DNA of 64,000 nt, taken from Skeletonema tropicum (taxonomy: Eukaryota > Bacillariophyta > Thalassiosirophyceae > Thalassiosirales > Thalassiosiraceae). The notes below the pieces were generated by a model. It saw only the letters and a program-made list of their open reading frames with translations, did not search any database and was not told the DNA's origin. Of this stretch, positions 22,109 through 30,976 are shown piece by piece (within the stretch, counting starts at the first letter, position 1; the number at the start of each line of letters is the position of its first letter). The stretch spans positions 4,588,001-4,652,000 of the forward strand of contig CM074130.1 of NCBI GenBank assembly GCA_037178625.1. The letters run 5' to 3'. The position numbers and the translations under genes are program-made.

Positions 22109-23596
22109 CGAGTATTCTCTAGTGAGGGTGGAGAGGTGGAGAAGAAGTTTGATATTTCGGATTGTTGGCTATGGTACGTGGTCGCTGATTTGTCAGGGCC
22201 ATCACTGTATTTCGCAGCGCTGAAGATTGAGTAGGCGTGCCTTGCTGAGTTGAAGAGGGATTGGACTTCTTTTTTGGATGTGGTGTGCTTGTTCGGGACC
22301 TTCTATTCATATCCTGTTTGATTGTTGCTTTGAGGCGTATTGCTCGTTCGTGGTTGTATTCCCCGAGGGCCGCCATTGTCCTTTGTTTGATTGTCCTTTG
22401 TTTGATTGTCCTTTGTTTGATTGTCCTTTGTTTGTTTGTCCCTTGTTTGTTTGTCCCTTGTTTGATTGTCCTTTGTTTGGTTGTCCTTTGTTTGATTGTC
22501 CTATTTGATTCCTTCATTATCCTTCATTGAGTTTGAGTGGGTTGGTATTAGAGTGGGGAAGGTACGTCTCGAGTTTCCAATTCAATGTGCGCTTGATTTT
22601 CTACTTTGCTTCTTCACTAACAACAACTCTTAACTTTCCTCTTCTTTGTGTTTATCTCATCCAGGCGGGTAGGGTCAGGTGGGGTGCATAGATCGTGTTG
22701 TAGGCTGGGGTGATTGGTATTGTTGGGTGGTCTGAAGGTTCGGGCTGAGGTTCGGGCTGAGGTTCGGGCTGAGGTTCCTTGGTGAGTTCGCTAGTTTTAT
22801 TTGCATTCTACTATGATTGTTCAGTAACTCTTCTTTATTTTTGTTTTCTATCTCTATGTATTCTTTAGGTCTGAAGGGCGGGTCGTATGTTGTGAGCTTG
22901 CGGTGAGATTGGGTGATTGGGTTCTGGGGTTCAAATGGGTTTGAGTCGGTGAGAGAGTGGGCGGGATGCAGTTGTGTGCTATCATTTTTGTTTTCGTTCG
23001 TCTCCTCCGGTGGTGCCTGATCAACTCTGTCGGGGGTTTTCACACACTAACATTGCTTCTTCCATTTTCTCTCTAATTACTTGTTCTTAGCAGCGATGAG
23101 TCGGCGGTTGAATTGGGGGTGGTACGTTTCTTTGTATGCATGATGGTTCTTCATTCTTCGGTCCACTTTGCGATGCTTGTTTCACTAACACCAATTCTCT
23201 CCTTTATATCCCCTTTCTATCTCAACATCCACTTAATACGAGCGGGTTCGGACTGCGGGTTGGATTATCTGGAGGAATGATGGTATCAGTAACCAGGCTG
23301 ATCGGCATGTTCTTTCGCCTCATATCAGTAACCAGGCTGATCGGCATGTTCTTTCGCCTCACTCTCAATCCAGCGTCGGGCTGGTGCTCCAAGAGACGAT
23401 GGCGTCTGGAGGCAAAGGGCATCGGTTCAGAGCCACGGGCAAAGACCGGGCAAAGTTCCCAGGCAGGTACCTTGGGGGTACCGCTAAACTTTAAGTCTAA
23501 CCTTTTCCCTTCGGGGATCAATGGCCCACCTCCATCATATCTGTTGGCCTTTACGTGGCGTTGGAGGATGAGTACACTTTTCTCTCTCGAGGGGAA
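22109..23596 (+). ncRNA. Intron-bearing region with no plus-strand frame, downstream of M copy B
   Basis: This is the counterpart of 10052-12009 with one exon-intron cassette instead of three. A clear intron is 22562-22664 (103 bp, GTACGT...CATCCAG), the same length as the introns in the first unit. A second runs from the GTGAGT donor near 22780 to the TTTAG acceptor near 22868, and a third from GTACGT near 23121. Differences from the other copy are repeat-number changes: three GGTTCGGGCTGA units here against one, and a 37-bp duplication at 23286-23360. Noncoding status is inferred from plus-strand stops. Confidence 0.35.
23286..23360. repeat. Tandem 37-bp duplication
   Basis: ATCAGTAACCAGGCTGATCG followed by GCATGTTCTTTCGCCTC is present twice in a row here and once at 11737-11773 in the first unit. 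Confidence 0.85.
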
Positions 23597-23680
23597 GTGG
23601 AAACCAACAACAGACAACCAAATCTATTCAACCGCCTCCTTGAGGCTACGTTAGAGTTCGCCTCTGACGTTTGATATCAC
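23597..23680. repeat. Stub of segment S marking the end of the array
   Basis: The segment S start (GTGGAAACCAACAACAG) is followed by S-like sequence for about 80 bp, then the sequence diverges. This is the right-hand boundary of the repeated block. Confidence 0.7.
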
Positions 23681-24310
23681 CAACCTACTTCATCGTCGCG
23701 TCAAGACATCTCAAGTCACTTCATCATAATATGCACGGTGTGTCTACTTCAGCGTTTGGAATTTTGTTCCTCACTTCATCCATATCAATCTACCATCCAC
23801 CCGTCAATCATTGATGAGACAATCCAACCATCTTATTCGACTCTTTGCGTCTTCAAAACTATCATTTCCTCGCCGTCGTGGAGTGGGCTTATCAGAGTAG
23901 CCTCAGCTAAGTTGCAATCCAAAGTGCGCTTGAGGGCGTTTCCGTCGACTGCGAAGGCTTTTCTCTCCTACAAGAGGGGCAGTCTTCCATCAAGTCTTTT
24001 CTTGACGTTTAATGTCACCGACCTTCTTCCTTGCCGTTCAAGATATCTCAGATGTTAAGACATCTCAAACCACTTCTTCATCAGTTATACGGTGTATCTA
24101 CTAAAGCGATTGGGAATTAGCACCAGCCTTCTTCACTTCATCCATTCATGATCTATCATTCATCCGTCCAACCATCCATCCATCCATATACTCATCATTT
24201 TTGAGCCAATTCAACCATCTTAATCGACTCATTTCGTCTTAAAAATAATCGAGTGGGGTGGGCTTATCATAGTAGCCCCGGCTAAGTTGCAACCAAGCGT
24301 CAATAAAGGG
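23681..24310. repeat. Diverged tandem repeat of about 320 bp, two copies
   Basis: Shared landmarks in order in both halves: TGATATCACC/TAATGTCACC, AAGACATCTCAA, CTTCATCCAT, ATCATTCATCCGTCCA-like, CAACCATCTTA, GAGTGGGCTTATCA/GGTGGGCTTATCAT and GCTAAGTTGCAA. There is no open frame of note. Confidence 0.6.
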
Positions 24311-26024
24311 CTAGAAGAGAGGTGGTCTTCCACCTCTTTTCATGCAATTGTCAAAGTTGGTCTCGTCTCTATCGGACGAAGTATTTCACTTCACCAATCA
24401 TGTTTAACATAATATCTTGGTATCCATTAGGTGTGCTATCTTCTATCATTCGTCCCGTAAGCGCTGAGTTTGTACATATGAAAGCAGACGACCCTCTTTT
24501 TGCCAAACGACTCTCTTACTAGCTTTTCGACCCTGTCTGTCTATTATTATCTTCGTCGAAAAATGGGTGCTCGTGCAATGGTCACCGTGTAGATTATTGC
24601 ATAGTGCTGATAAGCATTGAAAAGTCATTTGAATTGGTAGCTTGTGCCAATGGCAATGGAACGACGACCATTTCGTTTCGTGTAACTCTAAGCTGAGCAA
24701 GAGAGTACTGACTCTAGAAAGACGAAACCCGGATTCAGTAGAAGTAAGAACCATTTCCTTCGCTAGCTCTGTCCACCCTCGCAAATAATGTTGTTGAGTT
24801 GATATCCGCGAAGGCTATGTGGCGGAGCGGTGCTTGGGATTTCCGTGAGCACTTTTCAAGCGACAACTCCTTGGCAGCTACTACCATAGCGAATTTCTGG
24901 TGACTGAACAAGATATCGATGGATGCTGACCATGCGAGCTAGCTGCTTCATGGCTGCCTCGCACCCGTCGCGGCTGGCGGACGACATAACATCATGGGAA
25001 GATCGAAGATCAGAAGATCATTTGTTGTGAAGAGTATTTTTTTTTTTTTTTTTTTTTTTTTCATCATGAATATAAAGTGATTAGTTTAGGATGGTAGTCA
25101 GGAGCTGTTTACTGGGCAAGCTGGATCTGAACTTGCCCATTTTAGGTAATAAGAGGAGTGTACCTAATTTTGACACCCAAATCCAAAAAGTGAGGGGGGG
25201 GTAGAACGCCCCCAAATTCCAAATGCAGAACGCCAGATACCCAATGGGCACCCAATATACCCAAAATAGCTTGTGTCACATCCAAATATTTCTGTGTCGT
25301 AGTGGTGTCATAACGGTATTAGAAGTCTTGCTTCTGAGACAATATCAGCTTCTAAATGGCACCGTACGTGTGAAGTCTGGACTGGGCCCAAGCTAGAGGG
25401 GGGGGGGGTTCAATAGAAGCGGAGTACCCCTACATACAGTGGAGGAGAAACAATGTACGTGCAGTACAAGTGGAACAGAGAGATTGGAGAGGTTGCTGAT
25501 GAGACTGAGATGCCGAGAAGAATAAAGTTATTCACGAAGCTTGAGCTGCTGCGTACAATACTGAAGAAAAGGGAGGTGTGTCGTGAGTTTTTGGTGGAGT
25601 TTGCTGAGAGGGAATGTTGAATAATTTGCACCAATTTCATATATTCTGTTGATTTCGCTCTAAGGTAGTGACAATAATTCAAAATGATGGTTCTTCTGAC
25701 CCAAAACGTTGCGATAGAGACAGTCAGATCACTTCTCAAGACCAGATGATCTTGAAGAGTGTTAGATCTCGGTTACGTCTTCTTGAACTGAAGGGGGTAA
25801 GCACTCGAAGCAAGGGGCCGGTACTGCTGTCTCTTTTGCAAGGTGATGGCCAGTTACCGCACGTGTTATTTAGCTATCAATCCATAAACAATTGAGATGA
25901 GTTGATGAGTTACCATACATACGAGTAACATAAAATTATCAGACAAGGCCGGAGGGGCGCGTCTCTTGCCACAATTATCGGACATGGCCCGGCAGGCCTG
26001 TCTCTCCTCCGGCTCCGGCGATTC
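24311..26024. other. No gene seen
   Basis: The stretch contains a run of about 25 T (25037-25061), a G run (25401-25409) and short frames only. A minus frame at 24784-24446 and another at 25739-25410 have no recognisable features. A stretch near 25298-25370 has a vague tRNA-like look but no convincing cloverleaf. Confidence 0.5.
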
Positions 26025-27554
26025 TTACAACCAGCTATTTTTGTCAAGTAAATGTTTCTGAAGAGCTGTGTGTTGTAATAAAAAGGCATCCGAGTCCAAA
26101 TCACAAAGCTTCTTAGAACTAAGAGCATCTTCAAATGATGCAGTAAGTTCAGCTTGGGCTTCATGAGAGGTGACACCAAACACAGATTGATAAAGTTCAA
26201 CCGAAGCTGAGAAAATTTGTTTTCTAGTCAAATCATTTGGACAGATGAATTCCAAGAATTTTGATCTCTCCCATTCTTCACTAAGATATTCCTGTATGGC
26301 TCTGCGGGCTACTCTTCGCTGTACGCCGGGTGGTATTATGCCTTTCTTGCGAGCAGAGATGGCAATTTTATCATCCCAAGTGAAGTATTCTGCCCTTTGA
26401 TTCATTTCCAATGAGCTACTTTCCTCAACAAGATTATTGGCTGTTTGATTATCAATGAATAAATAACGCAAAAAATCGTACAGTACGTTCCTTCTCCCGT
26501 AATCAATAACGTGTAAATTCACACGAGCGCTCCCTGCACTCGCTTGACGAAGACAATTATAAGTGCCTAAAGCATTCAAGTTAGTGCTGAACTCGTCTCC
26601 TGAGTATGTTGAAATAGCAGGTACCAAACACCCACCGTCTTCAGGCCACCTTTGAAACCGTGGTCTTGGCATCGCCATGAACCCATATCTGAAGTAATAA
26701 GACGATGTCATCAAATCCCACAAGTGCCGATATGTAAAGATTAAGTCAATGGTAAATTCATCCCCAAGCGAGGCAACCATGTCTTGAAACATGCCCGCAC
26801 ATACATTTGAATTGAAATTCCCTAAAGTGCCTCCAATATTTTCATTGGAAATAACAAAGGTTGTTTTATTTGCATAATGATAATGGTTCAAAATGAACTT
26901 TTTGTAGTTTTCCCAACAGGATGGAATACCACCAGTATTATTTTTTGTGGTAGGAGCTTTCCATGATTTCATGCACGCTGGCAACCATGCCCCCCTGGTT
27001 ACACAACTTTTTTTGTACGAGGTTAATCCCTTATCATCCTCAAATTCTTCATCAGCGACAAAAGGGAATTTTTCTTTGTACTGCTTCATCCGGTCATTGG
27101 CATTAAAGGACCTACATGACTGAGCTTCAACCACTTCTATCCCGGTGTTATTCCAGGTGCTACTCATTGCTTTCTCAAATCCAACCAGAGAGCACTGAAT
27201 TGTTGTGGTGGCGGTTTTGGGAGGTCCAACATGAATTATGAGTCTAGCTGGGCGCACATTCGTGTTTGCACTCAAAGATTTGGATTGAGCTTGAGACTGA
27301 GTGTTACTTTCTGTTTCTGGGGCAGAATTGTATTTGTTTTGTATACCAAGACTTGTGAATATTTGCACAGAAGTGATAACGAGGCTGAATAAAATCGCTA
27401 CCCAAACAATGACAGAGGTAGAGGAGTGGCTGGTGCGTGAAGAGCGGGAAGGGGTGGATGATAGCTCGGGCTCGAGGAGACCAGGTGGTTCAAGACCAAC
27501 CGACGGAGACATTGGCAGTGCGTCACCGGCTGTAGAGCGGTGGTGTATCACCAT
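26025..27554 (-). CDS. Membrane-anchored sulfotransferase-like protein (type II, Golgi type)
   Basis: This is a 509-residue single-exon frame from ATG at 27554 to TAA 26027-26025. A short Ser/Pro-rich N-terminus is followed by one membrane segment (about residues 48-66, SVIVWVAILFSLVITSV), typical of Golgi type II enzymes. Residues 105-120 (LIIHVGPPKTATTTIQ) match the 5'-phosphosulfate-binding loop of the sulfotransferase superfamily, which transfers sulfate from PAPS to glycans, proteins or small molecules. The 3'-phosphate-binding region is less clear; the arginine-containing stretch FTIDLIFTYRHLWDL is a candidate. By topology it would act in the Golgi lumen, possibly on sulfated polysaccharides. 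The substrate cannot be read from sequence. The 5' end is partly duplicated at 27711-27784. Confidence 0.8.
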   Translation of the reverse strand: MVIHHRSTAGDALPMSPSVGLEPPGLLEPELSSTPSRSSRTSHSSTSVIVWVAILFSLVITSVQIFTSLGIQNKYNSAPETESNTQSQAQSKSLSANTNVRPARLIIHVGPPKTATTTIQCSLVGFEKAMSSTWNNTGIEVVEAQSCRSFNANDRMKQYKEKFPFVADEEFEDDKGLTSYKKSCVTRGAWLPACMKSWKAPTTKNNTGGIPSCWENYKKFILNHYHYANKTTFVISNENIGGTLGNFNSNVCAGMFQDMVASLGDEFTIDLIFTYRHLWDLMTSSYYFRYGFMAMPRPRFQRWPEDGGCLVPAISTYSGDEFSTNLNALGTYNCLRQASAGSARVNLHVIDYGRRNVLYDFLRYLFIDNQTANNLVEESSSLEMNQRAEYFTWDDKIAISARKKGIIPPGVQRRVARRAIQEYLSEEWERSKFLEFICPNDLTRKQIFSASVELYQSVFGVTSHEAQAELTASFEDALSSKKLCDLDSDAFLLQHTALQKHLLDKNSWL

Positions 27555-27710
27555 GGTTGTTTTGTTGTTTGTGGTTGGTGGCTACGTGACAAAAACCCCG
27601 ATGTGAATGTAGTAGGGTCTCCACACACGCCAAAAATGTAAGCACAATTGTAAAAAGTAGGCCCTCTCTGGACCTCAATTTTGTAAAAATTCGTCATCTA
27701 CAAGTTTTAG

Positions 27711-27784
27711 ACATTGACAGTGCCTCGCCGGCTGTAGAGCAGTGGTGTATCACCATGGTTGTTTTGTAGTTTGTGGTGGGCTAC
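27711..27784 (-). repeat. Partial duplicate of the sulfotransferase 5' end
   Basis: This stretch matches 27509-27585, covering the start codon and about 15 codons, with several differences. It lies directly upstream of the gene, suggesting a small tandem duplication across its first exon and 5' UTR. It encodes no long frame. Confidence 0.75.
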
Positions 27785-28370
27785 TACTTACAATACTACT
27801 TCGTATATATTTACTTCGCTTCCGCTTCCAGGTGGTCCAGTTGCACCGGGACGAGTTGCACCGGGATTTTCACCGGGTTCCCGGATGGGTTCATTTAAGC
27901 GGTTTTCCCAATTGATGACCTTCAACCTGTCGTTGGTGTTCATCCTTTCGCACCCAGGAGAGTTTCCCCTCTTTTTTAAATCTCGCCAACGCTCTCCAAC
28001 ATCACAACCACAACCAACGGCCATAATCTCCAGCACGCAACATGATGGATGCAATGGTTTCCGCTCTACTATCCACCCTATTCCTCGAAGTAACGCAACA
28101 AATATGCCAAAGATGAAGCGTTGCCATGCCTAACCAACCCACAACAGTTGTTTCCGCAGAAGATCGGGCGAAAATGGGTGAGCAAATGTGGATATAGTGC
28201 ACTTTTCTCTATCACGTGAAATTATGATCTTACCACAGTACTCAGAATCCTATCTTCGTAAACTCGTAGCAAAGGCTCATAGGTGCTACGCTAAGCATCA
28301 ACCACAATGACAAGCGTAAACAAATCTACGTCTACTGGTCGAGCTTTTTAGGCTACGATAGTTCTGTGCT
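27785..28370. other. No confident gene; end of region resembles segment S
   Basis: Open frames exist on both strands (27759-28133 +, 28054-27788 -) but none shows a domain, and I cannot choose between them. The last ~80 bases before the MITE (TACTGGTC..GCTTTTTAGGC..., TTCTGTGCT) resemble the middle of segment S (about 4540-4600). Confidence 0.4.
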
Positions 28371-28900
28371 ATAAAGGCCGTGCGCCGCGCCAAAATCTTC
28401 GTTTTTCGGAACCGGAGCCTTTTTTCAATTTTTTTTGTTAGTGAAATGCTCTAGCTTTGGGCCACAATGGCCAAAATTATATTTTGGGGAGTTGCCGAAT
28501 ATGCTTTTCCAGTATCACCATCCTTTTGTCGACCATAATGGGGGTTCTATACATGTGTTGGCTGTAAAATAATTCCAATGCTCCGCTGAGAAATGCATGT
28601 GAGAGTCCACTCTAGCTTTTTGCTGCACAAATTTGGCAGGCCATCAGCCATCAAAGCTAGTACCAAGCTAGAGAGCACCTTCAAATGCATATCTCGACGA
28701 AAATATAAGGCTTCACCACCTGCCCCTCAGTATATATACTCTCATAATAGTCACCTAAAGGATAGTATCTCGGGACAAGCATGTAAACCACTTCCCTGAA
28801 ACTTAATTTTGGCCACCATGGCCCAAAGCTAGAGCATTTCACTAACAAAAAATTGCGGGAAAGGCTCCGGTTCCAAAAAATCGACGCGCACGGCCTTTAT
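28371..28900. mobile_element. 530-bp foldback element (MITE) with inverted repeats of about 100 bp
   Basis: The left arm (28371-28478) and right arm (28804-28900) are inverted copies sharing ATAAAGGCCGTGCG, GGAACCGGAGCCTTT, TTGTTAGTGAAATGCTCTAG and CTTTGGGCC. The interior has no coding frame. The flanks TTCTGTGCT and ACGGTAATC, plus ATTTTGAACAAGAAAAGCAT downstream, match segment S around 4597-4640, so the element split an old S-like fragment. The target duplication is unclear, with TA possible. Confidence 0.8.
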
Positions 28901-29413
28901 CGTACGGTAATCTACGTATCACTAGATTTTGAACAAGAAAAGCATCTGAGAAATGTCAAGAAACATTCGGGCATAAAGGAGGGGACCCCTACGAGTCAAA
29001 CTTAATTATCACCAAATCTGGTGAGTAAATGACAATAATGAACACCAGTGCTGTCTCTGGTACCCAATATATGCTTGTCTTGGGGGGTTTTGGGGGGCAA
29101 AATAAATACATCTGCCCGTCATTTCCGAGTTGTCAACTCCTTAAGTAGTTTTCCCCCAAATAAATCTTCCCATGTAAATATTTATTTCCCTACACTGGAT
29201 TATCATACTTTATTATTAAGAGGCTATTTTTGGATGCTGCTTTTGAACAGGAAAGAATTGGATGGGGGAGTTCTAACCTCACCGCGCTAGCCGTTACTTT
29301 GCTTTGAGATGTTTGTTGCTCAACACCATCAACTCTGTTGCTTTGATGATGTTGATGTTGTCTCTCCCTACTTCTTTTATCGAGCCGAACAGCCGAACAA
29401 GTGATCAGTAACA
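28901..29413. other. S-like remnant and 5' region of the Cys-rich gene
   Basis: About the first 60 bp (ACGGTAATC..TATCACT..ATTTTGAACAAGAAAAGCATCTG) are a decayed piece of segment S. The rest shows only short open frames and no recognised feature before the start codon at 29414. Confidence 0.45.
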
Positions 29414-30344
29414 ATGATATCTAGAAGCAACATAGTCGACGGCTCCAAACCGTACATTGTGGAAGATAGACCAATGATCTCTAGATCCTCGGGGGATCGA
29501 GGTGAGTCCGTCCAGAGGCATTGTAATAGAAACAAACGAGACGCAGATGAGAGAGAGAGGAAGAGTAATGAACTGTCATTCGACAAAGAATACAGTTCTT
29601 ATGGGCGTGACCTTCTTATTTTGCAACCAACAAATGTCTATGCATTGTTTCTCACAACATACATTATATTCATTACCTCCAACAATAATAATACAATCCG
29701 ACGCAACAACAATACAAATATCAACAGTCAAAATACTCCACCTAATCCAACCAGGCAAAGAAGAAACCGGCTGCCTAACCTGCTTCTACGCCCCACCCTC
29801 CTCCCCCGCGATCCTCTCCCACCTCCTCCCCTGCATCGACTATCCCGAATACATCCTCCGTGAGGTCCACTCCTCCCAATACATTTACATTCGCGAAAAT
29901 TCCATCGAGGTGAATCAGCCCACGATACAACCGGCACGGAGTCAGAGTGTGCTGGGGAATGTGATGTGCTGTGGACATTCACCGACTGATTTGATCGTGT
30001 TGGATCAGGTTACGGTCATTTATTATGATGATTTGATTATGGATGAGGTACGGAATGATACACGAGTCTGTAATGCATGTCAAACATTTTGTTGTGGTGG
30101 ACGAGGAGAAGAGGTACGATTGGAAAGTACATTCTGTGGTGGATTCTGCTATCGAGGGCGACGAGGGACAAGAGGATTTTGTTGTTGTTGTATGCCGCTT
30201 TGTATTCCTGTGGGATGTCCGGAGTGTTGTTGTCCGTGTGCGGCGAGGAAGACGTTGTATGTGGAGAATGCAGATGCGGCTGTGGATATTATACTGAAGG
30301 CGAGAGATAATGCCAAGGTGCGGTTGAATGTGATGGATCGATGA
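29414..30344 (+). CDS. Small Cys-rich protein, two exons
   Basis: I read exon 1 as 29414-29501 and exon 2 as 29728-30344. The intron is 29502-29727 (GTGAGT...CAACAG), and the phases agree (one base plus two), giving 234 residues. The N-terminus has no signal peptide. The middle contains IQPGKEETGCLTCFYAPPS, YILREVHSSQYIYIRENSIE and VLDQVTVIYYDD. The C-terminal half has dense cysteines (CNACQTFCCGG, GFCCCCMPLCIPVGCPECCC), which are likely palmitoylation or metal sites, and then an LYVENADAAVDII helix. This pattern suggests a membrane-associated, acylated protein of the kind found in many protists. I do not recognise a named family. An alternative single-exon reading from 29502 is open but starts inside what looks like the intron. 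Confidence 0.65.
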
Positions 30345-30976
30345 CTTTATTTCTACACTAAAGTCATTAATTCATTTTACCACCATGTCCTTGGAGGACT
30401 GCGATGGAATTCTTTGCTGTGATGTATATATTGGTTGTGAGCATCATAAAATATAATGTAAAAAGAGGGTAGGATTGTTCTTTCAGATACAGATGTAGAT
30501 AGCTGGCGCTGTATAGAATAGAGAGAAGTGGTTTTAACTCCGTGTCGCATGTATGCAGTCTGCTGTAGCAGAGAAAGAATTGTAGGAATACTTGCGGCTT
30601 CAACTGATAGCTTGTATAATAGCTTGCAGCATTGTCTCGAGGTAAAAATGGAATGTCGAATGCAGGAGTAAGCGGGATGGAAATCGAAGCAATCACCTTG
30701 GTAGCTGCTCGCAGTCCTGGCATCGATTATCTCTATATCCATCGATAATCTCTGATATCGCAAGGCGAAAGGGATAAGAAGTGCAGCAATGCTTTCCATC
30801 TGATCGACGGTCTGCGCTCTGACGTACATACTCTTCAGTATAGTGAAGGAGAGCTCAATCATCAGCGTTGTAGCGTCTAACTATGAATAATATACTCAAT
30901 TGAGTCGCAATGAAAGCAGGCAGTTCAGGCGAATTCAACTCACAAGTAATATGTTATAAGCTTGAATTATTTTTGT
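30345..30976. other. Intergenic between the Cys-rich gene and the convergent helicase gene
   Basis: A 161-codon minus-strand frame (30862-30377) is open here but has no domain, odd composition and a position expected for 3' UTRs, so I do not call it. Confidence 0.4.

Noticed and set aside
24446..24784. 112-codon minus-strand frame
   Set aside because: No homologous feature, splice partner or duplicate to support it.
25290..25370. Possible tRNA-like sequence
   Set aside because: No acceptor stem pairing or clear B box could be drawn.
27759..28133. 124-codon plus frame and overlapping minus frame
   Set aside because: Both strands are open over the same low-complexity Gly/Pro stretch; neither has a domain.
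30377..30862. 161-codon minus-strand frame
   Set aside because: No domain, unusual composition, and position between convergent genes.
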